45,587 nucleotides of DNA, from positions 1 through 45,587 of the forward strand of contig CAZMZR010000020.1 of the NCBI GenBank assembly GCA_964570855.1, given 5' to 3'. Position 1 is the first letter of the stretch, and the number at the start of each line of letters is the position of its first letter. Shown piece after piece: positions 7,245 to 15,856 of this stretch. The notes under the pieces are model-generated. The model was not told the DNA's origin. It made no database searches and saw only the letters and a list, made by a program, of their open reading frames with translations. A program made the translations under genes and the position numbers. This DNA comes from JAFGPS01 sp964570855 (GTDB taxonomy: Bacteria > Planctomycetota > Phycisphaerae > Sedimentisphaerales > Anaerobacaceae).

Positions 7245-7643
7245 TTATTCCTGCTGTTTTGCTTTCTCTAATTCTTCGATGCGTTTACCTATTTCGTCAA
7301 GCGCATCCCGGAAATACTGAGCCTGCTCCTTTAGGCCGGCAAGTTCCTGCTCAGGTGCTGCTGTCGGAGCGCCCGGGCCCGGATAAAACGGCAAAGGCTG
7401 AGCAACCGGACCCCATGCCGGATAACCATACGGTGCTCTCGCCCAGCCGGGTAAGCCGGTCGCATAGTATCGGTTTCTCCAGCCTCGTCCGCCGCCTCGA
7501 CCACGGCCACCGCCTCTGCCCCAGTAACCTCTACCGCCGATTGGATTCATATAACCGGGCGCCGGATAACCGGCACAATATCCGGCCGCCCTTCCTGTCA
7601 TTGGTCCCATACCTGCAGGACCTGTTCCGTCTCCACGTGGCAT
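7245..7643 (-). CDS. DUF5320 domain protein
   Basis: This 132-residue protein begins MPRGDGTGPAGMGPMTGRAAG, the signature of DUF5320, a small family common in anaerobic bacteria and archaea. The middle is Gly/Arg/Tyr/Pro-rich (GGRGRGGGRGWRNRYY) and the last ~30 residues (EQELAGLKEQAQYFRDALDE) form a coiled coil. Function is unknown; family members are usually next to NifX-like and DUF134 genes, as here. A strong AAGGAGAA ribosome-binding site precedes the start. It shares its first eleven residues with the next protein upstream. Confidence 0.88.
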   Translation of the reverse strand: MPRGDGTGPAGMGPMTGRAAGYCAGYPAPGYMNPIGGRGYWGRGGGRGRGGGRGWRNRYYATGLPGWARAPYGYPAWGPVAQPLPFYPGPGAPTAAPEQELAGLKEQAQYFRDALDEIGKRIEELEKAKQQE

Positions 7644-7673
7644 GATAGTTCTCCTTTCAAAAAAAGTTCTTGT

Positions 7674-7901
7674 TTACTGTCTTGACATTTGCGTTCCACA
7701 TTGCGGGCAGGCCTTCTGATTACACGGCTGACCTGCAACATGTGGAACCTTACAACCACATTTCGGGCATGTGCAATTTCCGCCGGGTCCTGCGGCGAAA
7801 GGCCCACCCATTCGCCCTCTGCCTTGTCCCTGCCCTCTGCCCACACCCCGGCCACCGCCACCTCCCTGCCCGGCCGGTCCTGTTCCATCTCCTCTTGGCA
7901 T
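7674..7901 (-). CDS. DUF5320-like N-terminus fused to zinc ribbon
   Basis: This 75-residue protein begins MPRGDGTGPAGQGGGGGRG, like the adjacent DUF5320 protein. It then carries a cysteine-rich ribbon: C43, C45, C48, C50, C60, C65 and C68, in the pattern CPKCGCKVPHVAGQPC followed by CPQCG. That pattern suggests binding of zinc or an Fe-S cluster. No catalytic role is evident. AAGGAGAA precedes the start. It sits between the DUF89 and DUF5320 genes of the operon, about 30 bp from each. Confidence 0.8.
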   Translation of the reverse strand: MPRGDGTGPAGQGGGGGRGVGRGQGQGRGRMGGPFAAGPGGNCTCPKCGCKVPHVAGQPCNQKACPQCGTQMSRQ

Positions 7902-7931
7902 AATAATTCTCCTTATAAAGATTTAATCGTT

Positions 7932-8783
7932 TCACAAATCCGCCAACACCAAACTGCCAATCTTACAGTCTAAATGTTCGGCAAGAACGGAACACTTCGG
8001 CTGAAGCAAAAAAAACTTGTTTTTCCTAACATCGTTTAGAGTTTCAAAATTTCCCTGACCTTTGATAATGAGCAGGTCGGATTGCTCGAACCATTGGCGA
8101 AAATCTTCCGAACAATCCTCTAAAATCGTACCGGGGGCATCCGAACCGTTATCGACGACTTCTACAAAATCCGTTATGCCTGTTATCTGGGCATCTTCGA
8201 TGGTGACATCATTCAAAACAGGGCCGCCCTTGACAACGAAAGTGACTTTTTTGTATGGCAATTGTTCTATTAAGAGTCTATCAAAGACGATTTCGCCGGC
8301 GTTATCACCCAAATAAAGAATCTTCTCGGCTTTTTCGATTGCATTACGGAACCGCTGCAGCGCTTCCAAGTCCAGCTTGTCTGTCAGTGAATTAGCGATG
8401 GTTTGTTCGATCTGACCTTCCTTTAATATCGAATTCACGCCCAAATCGATAATATTTCCCGCGATGGCTAATCGAACCGCCGTTTCCAAAGGATCGGAAG
8501 AGGATTCTACCCTCTCCTTTAGTTCAGGGTATAAGCTCAAAGCTTGTTTGTTAAAATGATTCTTTTTTTCAAGATAGGGATCTTCAACGCCGGTCGTCTT
8601 TCGGATAAATCGGTGCATTTGCTGGGCCATTGCCGGCGGACTTGTTCGATAGTCCATATTGCCTGCTAATCTTAAAGCTTCCCGTAATACCGTTTCCCGG
8701 ATACTTTCGTCCGCCGTTGTCATTTTCACCGAATCGAGTACCTGGCGGATGAAACAGGGAATACAATCAAGATATATCTTCAT
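7932..8783 (-). CDS. DUF89/ARMT1-type damage-control phosphatase
   Basis: This 283-residue protein belongs to the DUF89 family of metal-dependent phosphatases (damage-control phosphatases; the human homologue is ARMT1). It has an N-terminal CIPCF cysteine pair (C7, C10) and the conserved core LYLGDNAGEIVFDRLLIE, followed by VVKGGPVLNDVT, GSDAPGT and IIKGQGNFE. The metal-binding Asp/Asn residues lie in DNAGE. Family members hydrolyse damaged phosphometabolites; the substrate here is unknown. It is the first gene of the seven-gene operon, 80 bp from the predicted promoter and operator. Confidence 0.9.
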   Translation of the reverse strand: MKIYLDCIPCFIRQVLDSVKMTTADESIRETVLREALRLAGNMDYRTSPPAMAQQMHRFIRKTTGVEDPYLEKKNHFNKQALSLYPELKERVESSSDPLETAVRLAIAGNIIDLGVNSILKEGQIEQTIANSLTDKLDLEALQRFRNAIEKAEKILYLGDNAGEIVFDRLLIEQLPYKKVTFVVKGGPVLNDVTIEDAQITGITDFVEVVDNGSDAPGTILEDCSEDFRQWFEQSDLLIIKGQGNFETLNDVRKNKFFLLQPKCSVLAEHLDCKIGSLVLADL

Positions 8784-8862
8784 TTTTTAAACCCGTTAGT
8801 TTTCTTACTTCTAATAGAAGCTCATTATCATAAGTGAACTTCCACAATATCCTTCTATATAT

Positions 8863-8891
8863 ATTATGGGCATATGCCCATAACAACACAA
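8863..8891 (-). promoter_or_regulatory. Predicted promoter of DUF89-DUF134 operon
   Basis: On the minus strand TTGTGT (8891-8886) is followed by exactly 17 bases and CATAAT (8868-8863), a reasonable sigma-70 promoter. The spacer is almost entirely occupied by the palindrome described separately, which is where a regulator would control access by RNA polymerase. Confidence 0.6.
8864..8883. promoter_or_regulatory. Perfect 20-bp palindromic operator
   Basis: TTATGGGCATATGCCCATAA is a perfect palindrome with no spacer. It lies in the -35/-10 spacer of the promoter reading into the DUF89 operon. The DUF134 protein encoded at the operon's end is the natural candidate ligand (inference). Confidence 0.75.
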
Positions 8892-9047
8892 GTAAAAAAA
8901 TAAAAAAAAGCAAATTTTCCTCATTTTCCCGGATTCCGGAATCTATATGAAAAATGCTCGAATAGACAGAAAGATGCGTGCAAATGGTGCCTTTTTGGCT
9001 AAAATAAGAGCGAACTACCAATAATATTGTGATTTTCAGGTATAATT

Positions 9048-10199
9048 ATGAAGATTATCGCAGATGCGAATATCCCGTTCGTCCGGGAGTGCTTTTCTTC
9101 GATAGGCGACGTCGAAGCTATCGGAGGCCGGGAAATAACGCGTGATGCAGTCGCCGATGCGGATGTTCTTTTAGTACGCAGCATTACACCCGTATTTGCA
9201 GACTTATTAACCGGCAGCAAGGTACGTTTCGTTGCGACCGCCACTATCGGCTTCGACCATATCGACCTGGATTTTCTCAGGCGTAATTGTATCGGCTTTG
9301 CATCGGCGCCCGGCTCGAATGCGAATTCCGCCGCTGAATATGTCATCGCCGCCCTGCTTGAAATTGGAAGCAGGCACAAAATCAGTCTCGAAGGCAAATC
9401 TATAGGTGTAATCGGTGTCGGCAACGTCGGAAGCCGGGTAGCTGAAAAATGCAGGGCTTTGGGGATGGAAGTCCTTCTGAATGACCCACCTTTATACAGG
9501 CAAACCGACGATGCGAAATATCTTCCTATACAGGAACTTTTCGATTGTGATTTTATTACTTTTCACACACCTTTGACTTTCGAGGGTATTGATAAAACTT
9601 TCCACTTAGCCGACGAGGGTTTTTTCAATTCGCTGAAAACCGGATGTGTGTTTGTTAACGCATCACGCGGCAGTGTCGTTGACGGTATGGCCTTAAAGGC
9701 GGCGATACAGGCCGGACGATTGCGTGCTGTAGCACTCGATGTATGGGAGAATGAGCCGAATATCGAGACGGAGCTTCTGGAGATGGTAGATATCGGCACA
9801 CCGCATATCGCCGGTTACTCGCTGGACGGCAAAATCGCCGGCATGATTATGATATACAAATCGGCATGTGAGTTTTTTGGGATTGAGCCTGAATTTGACA
9901 TTGAAGATTTTTTGCCCGAACCTGATGTGAAAGTGATCGAATTAAATCCGAAATCAGGGAACCAGCAGGATGCTTTATTGGAAGCAGTGCGAAAAGTTTA
10001 CAGTATTGACCGGGATGATATGAGACTTCGACAGGTTTTGGATGAGCCGGCGGAAAAAAGAGGTCAATTCTTCGATAACCTCAGAAAAAACTATCCCGTC
10101 CGAAGAGAATTTCAGAATACCGAAATCATTATTGAAGGTACCGGCGGCGGCCTGGCCAAAAAGCTAAGCGGGATCGGCTTCAAAGTGACAGAAAAATGA
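9048..10199 (+). CDS. pdxB: 4-phosphoerythronate dehydrogenase
   Basis: This 383-residue member of the D-2-hydroxyacid dehydrogenase family oxidises 4-phosphoerythronate in the DXP-dependent pyridoxal phosphate pathway. It starts MKIIADANIPFVRECF as in PdxB. It has a Rossmann GVIGVGNVGSR motif (about residues 121-131), the ASRGSVVDG loop, and the catalytic His in GTPHIAGYSLDGK. A C-terminal extension of ~120 residues matches the PdxB dimerisation domain. The stop overlaps the folP start by 4 bp (ATGA), so the two are translationally coupled. Confidence 0.93.
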   Translation: MKIIADANIPFVRECFSSIGDVEAIGGREITRDAVADADVLLVRSITPVFADLLTGSKVRFVATATIGFDHIDLDFLRRNCIGFASAPGSNANSAAEYVIAALLEIGSRHKISLEGKSIGVIGVGNVGSRVAEKCRALGMEVLLNDPPLYRQTDDAKYLPIQELFDCDFITFHTPLTFEGIDKTFHLADEGFFNSLKTGCVFVNASRGSVVDGMALKAAIQAGRLRAVALDVWENEPNIETELLEMVDIGTPHIAGYSLDGKIAGMIMIYKSACEFFGIEPEFDIEDFLPEPDVKVIELNPKSGNQQDALLEAVRKVYSIDRDDMRLRQVLDEPAEKRGQFFDNLRKNYPVRREFQNTEIIIEGTGGGLAKKLSGIGFKVTEK

Positions 10200-11056
10200 A
10201 AAAAGTCGGCGAAAATATTGTCCGGTGGCCGGGAGGAAGGTTGGATTTTTCCGAAGGCTGTGTTGTGATGGGGGTCCTGAACGTCACGCCGGATTCATTC
10301 AGTGACGGCGGACAATTTTTTGACACGGAAAAAGCCATCGAACACGGACTTAAGATGGTCGCCGACGGGGCTGCGATAATAGATATAGGCGGCGAATCAA
10401 CCCGGCCCGGCTCTGCATCGGTTTCGACTGAGCAGCAGATAGAGCGGGTCGTGCCGGTAATAAAAACGCTTTGTGAAAAGACAGATGTCCCGATCAGTAT
10501 TGACACGTACAATCTCGAAGTTGCCGGAGCCGCCCTTGAGGCGGGAGCGGCGATGATAAATGACATAACTGCGTTGAACAATGATCGAATGGCTGAATTA
10601 GCCGCCGGGCATGAAGTGCCGGTTGTTCTGATGCACATGCAGGGTTCACCCGCGACGATGCAGGTCGAACCGAAATATAATGATGTGGTGGGTGATGTCC
10701 TTGAGTTTCTTCTAAGCCGGGCAAAACGGGCGGAGCATTATGGTGTACCGAAGGAGCGAATTTTTATAGATCCCGGCATAGGCTTCGGCAAAACGCTCGA
10801 ACATAATCTATTGCTGTTGAAAAATGTCGATAGATTTGTCGCCACCAACTATCGGGTGCTTGTTGGAACCAGTCGCAAGAGTTTTCTCGGTAAAATAACC
10901 GGCAGAGAAAATCCGGACCAGAGAATATACGGCACCGCCGCAACGGTCGCCCTTTGTGCCGCTGCGGGTGTTTCCATAGTGCGCGTCCACGATGTGGCCG
11001 AGATGGCGGACGTGGTAAAGGTGATAAATTCCATTGAGAAATTGACGATCAATTAA
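10196..11056 (+). CDS. folP: Dihydropteroate synthase
   Basis: This 286-residue TIM-barrel enzyme condenses 6-hydroxymethyl-7,8-dihydropterin pyrophosphate with p-aminobenzoate in folate synthesis. Both family signatures are present: MGVLNVTPDSFSDGGQF near residue 23 and IIDIGGESTRPGS near residue 60. Further conserved segments are DTYN, INDI and DPGIGFGKTLEHN, with the C-terminal RVHDV. It is coupled by overlap to pdxB and followed after 8 bp by a NUDIX gene. Confidence 0.95.
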   Translation: MKKVGENIVRWPGGRLDFSEGCVVMGVLNVTPDSFSDGGQFFDTEKAIEHGLKMVADGAAIIDIGGESTRPGSASVSTEQQIERVVPVIKTLCEKTDVPISIDTYNLEVAGAALEAGAAMINDITALNNDRMAELAAGHEVPVVLMHMQGSPATMQVEPKYNDVVGDVLEFLLSRAKRAEHYGVPKERIFIDPGIGFGKTLEHNLLLLKNVDRFVATNYRVLVGTSRKSFLGKITGRENPDQRIYGTAATVALCAAAGVSIVRVHDVAEMADVVKVINSIEKLTIN

Positions 11057-11064
11057 GGGAGATT

Positions 11065-11571
11065 ATGAAGAAATTCAACTATTGCCCGTGCTGTGGTTCG
11101 AGGGACATAATTTTCGATAGTATAAAAAAGTTCGAATGCAGGGAGTGTTCCTTTACCTTTTTTCAAAATGTCGCTACGGCGGTTGCTGTTATATTGCAAT
11201 ACGAACAAAAGATTCTGTTAGTCGTTAGAAGCCGGGAGCCTGAAAAGGGAAAGCTGGATTTGCCGGGCGGATTTGTTGATCCGAAAGAATCCGCGGAAGA
11301 CGGGCTGAAAAGAGAAATAAAGGAGGAATTGAATATAGACCTCGGCGAATTGAAATATTTGGGATCATTTCCCAACATTTATAAATATAAAGATGTGCAT
11401 TATCATACATGTGATTTATTCTTTTGTTCTAAAATCGATTCGCTTCCTGCCAAGTTCGACAGGACGGAAATAGAAGAGTTGGTCTTGGTATATCCAACAG
11501 AAATTCCGAAAGAAAATTTCGCATTCAACTCAACAAAAATAGGCGTGGAACTTTTTATCAATAGGATCTAA
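11065..11571 (+). CDS. NUDIX hydrolase with N-terminal zinc ribbon
   Basis: This 168-residue protein has an N-terminal zinc ribbon (C7/C10 and C25/C28) followed by a NUDIX domain. The NUDIX box runs from about residue 69 to 91 (GGFVDPKESAEDGLKREIKE, then ELN), with the metal-binding REIKEE glutamates intact. The zinc-ribbon arrangement is typical of NudC-like and ADP-ribose/NTP pyrophosphohydrolases; the substrate cannot be deduced. GGGAG precedes the ATG. It probably forms the third gene of the pdxB-folP operon. Confidence 0.88.
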   Translation: MKKFNYCPCCGSRDIIFDSIKKFECRECSFTFFQNVATAVAVILQYEQKILLVVRSREPEKGKLDLPGGFVDPKESAEDGLKREIKEELNIDLGELKYLGSFPNIYKYKDVHYHTCDLFFCSKIDSLPAKFDRTEIEELVLVYPTEIPKENFAFNSTKIGVELFINRI

Positions 11572-11769
11572 AATATTCGCTGAGTATCTGTGTGAATATA
11601 GGATGTTGGGCTTAGCGAGTGCGGAAGTGATTTATCATGAAACAGAAAGCAAGTTTCTTTTGTATCGATGTAAATTATGTCTGGCTCGCACAGACACACT
11701 ATATTTTGTGTATCGGTTATTCGAAAAGATAGATGAATTATTTTAACACACTCATAATACAGGTGAGTT

Positions 11770-12426
11770 ATGAATTATCGATTCGTTTTTATGCTTGTTA
11801 TTATATCCACGGTTGCGTATTCGTGTCGCTCTACTCCTGAAAGAGAGACTAATGATAGAATTCAAACATTGGTTTCAGAAAACGATGCTCTCAGGGAGGA
11901 AATTAAGAGTCTTCGGATTCTCGTGGAGGATTATCAATCAACAAACAACTCATTAGAAAATGAAATAAAAAACCTCACATTTCTGAATACGCATTATAAG
12001 TCACTCACGACTGGTTTAAGTCAAAATGCCATCAGGGCTCCGTTCGGTAGATTTGTACTGATCAAAAGGAAGGATGTGAAAATTGCCGTAAAGATTATTG
12101 AACATATTATGCCAAGGCTGGATCAATCATATCATGCATCTAATTTCCTGGGGGCTCAATATGTTTATTATATTTGGGATAACGTCGATAGAAAATATGC
12201 TGAATCTTCGGGGAAGGTGTTTGAGCCTATCGAGGGCGCTGCTGATAACATCTACATAAATTTCGGGGATTTCCGAATAGAATGGTCGCTGTCAGACTGG
12301 TTGTATTTTCCGGATGAAATGACCCTGATGGCAAGAACAGAGTATTTATATATTGACGATGTGGATTTCGAAAATCCACGAATCGTGTGGTACTCAAAGA
12401 GGGATCTAAACAATAGGAATGATTAA
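11770..12426 (+). CDS. Putative lipoprotein with coiled coil, unknown function
   Basis: I do not recognise this 218-residue protein. Residues 1-18 form a signal-like hydrophobic segment ending VAYSC, a plausible but non-canonical lipobox. Residues about 30-75 are a coiled coil rich in Glu, Leu and Asn (IQTLVSENDALREEIKSL). The remainder is mixed alpha/beta with many aromatic residues. It stands alone on the plus strand, with about 200 bp on the 5' side and converging on lon with a 36-bp gap. Confidence 0.55.
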   Translation: MNYRFVFMLVIISTVAYSCRSTPERETNDRIQTLVSENDALREEIKSLRILVEDYQSTNNSLENEIKNLTFLNTHYKSLTTGLSQNAIRAPFGRFVLIKRKDVKIAVKIIEHIMPRLDQSYHASNFLGAQYVYYIWDNVDRKYAESSGKVFEPIEGAADNIYINFGDFRIEWSLSDWLYFPDEMTLMARTEYLYIDDVDFENPRIVWYSKRDLNNRND

Positions 12427-12462
12427 ACAGTTGGTCTTGTGATATTATTTCAATAAAGGTAC

Positions 12463-14901
12463 TCATGTGTCTAAAGCAATTTTGAGCGCTTCGTCCGTGG
12501 TTTTAACAAACTTAAACTGCATACCCTTCTTTGCTTCGGTGGGGACCTCGGGAATATCTTTTTTATTTCTTGCCGGCAGGATGACGGTTTTTATACCGGC
12601 CTGTTTGGCAGCTAAGATTTTTTCCTTCAGACCACCGACCGGCAGGACCAAACCTCGCAGGGTGATTTCGCCGGTCATTGCCACATCCGGACGGGTTGGT
12701 TTGTTCAGCAGCAGGCTTACCAGCGATGTGAATATCGCCACACCGGCACTCGGACCGTCTTTGGGAATCGCCCCTGCGGGAACATGAATATGATAATCGT
12801 ATTTGCTGAATTTATCGTTGTCGAAATCAAGCTTTTTGGCATTCGCTTTTACAATTGAAAACGCCGCCTGGGCGCTTTCTTTCATCACATCGCCGATTTG
12901 ACCTGTTAGCTGCAGTTGGCCTTTGCCGGGCATGGATGCAGACTCGATAAAGAGCAATTCCCCGCCGACGGGTGTAAAGGCCAATGCCGTGGCGACGCCG
13001 GGTATTCCCGTTCGCAGGGCCAATTCCGATTCGAAATGGGCGGGGCCCAGGATTTTTGCGAGGTCTTTTTTGGTGATTGTTGCCCGTCTTTTTTTGCCTT
13101 TGGCAATTTCGGTCGCAATGGCTCTGCAAACAGCGGCGATATTTCTTTCGAGATTCCGCACACCGGCCTCTCGCGTGTAGCCCTGGATTATTGCGAGTGT
13201 CGCATCGTCTTTCATTGTACAGCGGTTTCTACTCAGGCCGTGCTCTTTGAGCTGGCGAGGGATGAGATATTTTTTCGCGATTTTGAGCTTTTCGGTTTCG
13301 GTATAACCGGGCAGCTCGATAACTTCCATCCTGTCACGCAGCGCGGGCGGGACCGGCTCGGTATAATTTGCAGTGCCGATGAACATGACGGAGGTCAGAT
13401 TAAAAGGCTGGTCCAGGTAATGGTCGGTGAAACTGAAATTCTGTTCCGGGTCGAGCACTTCCAGCAGCGCGCTTGACGGGTCGCCCCTGAAGTCACTGCC
13501 TATTTTGTCCAGCTCATCGAGCATGAACACCGGGTTTTTGCTTTTGCACTTTCGCAGTTCCTGTAAAATCCTGCCGGGTAAAGCGCCGATGTATGTTCTT
13601 CGGTGCCCCCTGATGTCGGCCTCGTCTCTTATTCCGCCGAGCGAAATACGGACAAATTTTCTTCCCATGGCCCGCGCGATGGATTTGCCGAGCGATGTTT
13701 TTCCCACGCCGGGCGGGCCGACAAAGCAGAGGATGGGGCTTTTGCCGGTGGGATTGAGCTTGCGAACGGCCATGAATTCGAGGATGCGTTTTTTGACTTT
13801 GGTCAGGTCGTAGTGGTCGCTATTGAGAATGCGCTGGGCCTTGTTGATATCGAGCTGGTCTTTGGTCTGGACGGACCAGGGCAGTTCGCAGACCCAGTCC
13901 AGGTACGTCCGAATGACACTGTATTCAGGCGAGGCCGGCGGTATCTTGCTTAGCCTGTCCAGCTCACGAAGCGCCTCTTCCTCGACATTTTTAGGCATCT
14001 TGGCTTTTGCGATATTCTGACCGATTAGTTTGAGCTCTTCCGTTCTGAGATCTTTCTGGCCCAGCTCATTCTGAATTGCTTTGAGCTGTTCCTGCAGAAA
14101 ATATTCCCGCTGGTTTTTGTCTATCGATTCTCTTACACGTCCCTGGATTTTATGACTTAGCTCAAGAACTTCCAGTTGATGAGCGAGGACAACGGATATT
14201 TGTTCCAGGCGTTTGGTTGCGTCAAGCTCTTCGAGCAATTGCTGTTTTTTTGCGATATCGAGACTGAGATTCGCCGCTAAGAAATCGGCCAGCGCCGACG
14301 GATTTTCGATATTTTCCAGCAGCACGGACGCCTCTTCGGGCACATTCGGGCTTAATGCGATAACGCGGTTGGCTGCCTGGCGTACACTGACGATGAGCGC
14401 CTGGAGCTTTTTTGTCATTCTCACCTTAACGTCAAGGTATTTTACCCTGGCTTTCAGGTAAGGTTTTGTGCCTAATCTTTCTATTACTTTGAAACGAGTA
14501 ATACCATGGACCACAACGTGCATTGAGCCCTGGGGCAATTTTATGACCTTGAGAATCGATGCAGTGGTTCCGACCGAGTACAAATCTTTGAAACCGGGAA
14601 CATCGACGTTCGGATTTCGCTGGGTTAGCAGTCCTATGACGGATTCGTTGTTGTCGGCATCGGAAAGAAGGGCTTTGCTTCTTTTTCTGCCTATCGCCAA
14701 CGGCGTTACGGTGCCCGGATATACAACGACATTACGAACCGGTAGAATGCCGATTACTTCCGGATGTTTGAGTTCAAGTTTTTTGTGATGTAACTGGTCA
14801 TCATCGCTGTACAAATACGATTCGATGCCGGCAGACTCTTCTTCAGTCATACCAGAGAGCCAATCAGTACTAAAAGTTAATATGTTATTATTACCCACCA
14901 T
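12463..14901 (-). CDS. lon: ATP-dependent Lon protease
   Basis: This full-length 812-residue LonA protease forms a cytoplasmic hexamer that degrades misfolded and regulatory proteins. The N-terminal substrate-binding domain spans about 45-240. The AAA+ module carries Walker A GPPGVGKTSLGKS near residue 394 and Walker B VFMLDELDKIG. The C-terminal S16 protease domain has the catalytic Ser in PKDGPSAGV near 715 and the Lys in EKILAAKQAG near 760. The ~40 residues before the LON domain resemble an ordinary N-terminal extension. No heat-shock operator was recognised upstream. Confidence 0.96.
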   Translation of the reverse strand: MVGNNNILTFSTDWLSGMTEEESAGIESYLYSDDDQLHHKKLELKHPEVIGILPVRNVVVYPGTVTPLAIGRKRSKALLSDADNNESVIGLLTQRNPNVDVPGFKDLYSVGTTASILKVIKLPQGSMHVVVHGITRFKVIERLGTKPYLKARVKYLDVKVRMTKKLQALIVSVRQAANRVIALSPNVPEEASVLLENIENPSALADFLAANLSLDIAKKQQLLEELDATKRLEQISVVLAHQLEVLELSHKIQGRVRESIDKNQREYFLQEQLKAIQNELGQKDLRTEELKLIGQNIAKAKMPKNVEEEALRELDRLSKIPPASPEYSVIRTYLDWVCELPWSVQTKDQLDINKAQRILNSDHYDLTKVKKRILEFMAVRKLNPTGKSPILCFVGPPGVGKTSLGKSIARAMGRKFVRISLGGIRDEADIRGHRRTYIGALPGRILQELRKCKSKNPVFMLDELDKIGSDFRGDPSSALLEVLDPEQNFSFTDHYLDQPFNLTSVMFIGTANYTEPVPPALRDRMEVIELPGYTETEKLKIAKKYLIPRQLKEHGLSRNRCTMKDDATLAIIQGYTREAGVRNLERNIAAVCRAIATEIAKGKKRRATITKKDLAKILGPAHFESELALRTGIPGVATALAFTPVGGELLFIESASMPGKGQLQLTGQIGDVMKESAQAAFSIVKANAKKLDFDNDKFSKYDYHIHVPAGAIPKDGPSAGVAIFTSLVSLLLNKPTRPDVAMTGEITLRGLVLPVGGLKEKILAAKQAGIKTVILPARNKKDIPEVPTEAKKGMQFKFVKTTDEALKIALDT

Positions 14902-15482
14902 ATTATTTCCGTTAATTTTATTTGTTAAGACCTCAAATCATACACGATTGCAGCTCAAACCAAAATGCTAAAAAAACAAAAAAGTTTTTTCGTATCCGGC
15001 CAAGCTTATGTATTTTTGTATTTTATTCGTTTCTATGCGTTTAAAACAGGAAAATTGACTTGCTCCATGCAATTCTCGGGGAAAAATCTGTTTTGATTAA
15101 ATCAACAAGAGCAGCTAAAAAAGATTTTTAACTGATTGTAGTTATAATCGCACAGGCGGGCCTGCCTTAAGTTGGCTGTTTTGATTAAACGTCTATGATT
15201 TCAGTGGTTAACTTTTTTTAGGAAATTCCACCTCTGATAACGAAACGTATATAGGTACACGATGTATATCGAAATCAAAGGGGATCTTTGCGCTATCAGA
15301 TCACAAAGGTCCCCGAGCGTATTGTTTTAATATTGTTTACGAAACAAAATTTGCACAGGTACTTTTTTCCACAGCGATTTTACAGAGCAAACCGCAATTG
15401 CAAAAAGCAATACTCCTTACGATAAAGTCACGATCAATGATGCCTAAAGAGCTTTTATATTACGCTTTTGGTTCTCCGTTAA
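14902..15482. other. Intergenic region upstream of lon
   Basis: This is 581 bp with no supported gene between lon and the DPNEP-repeat protein gene, both on the minus strand. It is AT-rich and contains one notable hairpin (15280-15314), described separately. It presumably holds the lon promoter, but I could not assign one confidently. Confidence 0.5.
15280..15314 (-). terminator. Possible terminator of DPNEP-repeat gene
   Basis: The arms GGGGATCTTTG and CAAAGGTCCCC pair over 11 positions with one wobble around a 13-base loop. On the minus strand the hairpin is followed by TTTGATTTC. It lies about 170 bp past the stop of the secreted DPNEP-repeat protein. Confidence 0.4.
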
Positions 15483-15782
15483 CTATTCGGGGTCCGGTTC
15501 CGGCATCGGTTCGTTCGGATCATCGTCAAGATAAACGAGCTTCAGGTCATACAACACGATTTCCGGCGCCGGCTCAGGTTCGGGTTCATTCGGATCTTCC
15601 TCAAGGTATGCCAGTTGAATGCTACCGAGCACCATCTCCGGTCCCGGTTCGTTCGGGTCTTCAACCTGAGCAATTATCTGATAATCAGACAACCTGGAAG
15701 CCAAACTTGTGTTAACACCGATCACACATAGTCCCGTCAGGAAAAATGCGACTATGAGCGTATTGAGAATTAACTTTTTCAT
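15483..15782 (-). CDS. Secreted DPNEP-repeat protein
   Basis: This is a 99-residue protein with a clear signal peptide (residues 1-28, ending TSLASR). The mature part has three acidic DPNEP motifs (EDPNEPGPE, EDPNEPEPE, DDPNEPMPE) separated by two related hydrophobic segments (MVLGSIQLAYLE and IVLYDLKLVYLD), giving a repeat of about 28-30 residues. DPNEP-type strings are frequent in planctomycete secreted proteins. Function is unknown; proximity to three PilX-like genes suggests a cell-surface role. GAGGGGAATAAA precedes the ATG. Confidence 0.7.
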   Translation of the reverse strand: MKKLILNTLIVAFFLTGLCVIGVNTSLASRLSDYQIIAQVEDPNEPGPEMVLGSIQLAYLEEDPNEPEPEPAPEIVLYDLKLVYLDDDPNEPMPEPDPE

Positions 15783-15856
15783 TTTATTCCCCTCTTAATA
15801 ATATGTGTCATTTTTGGATCTGATCAAACTTTTTTCTATAAATACCGGATTTTAGA

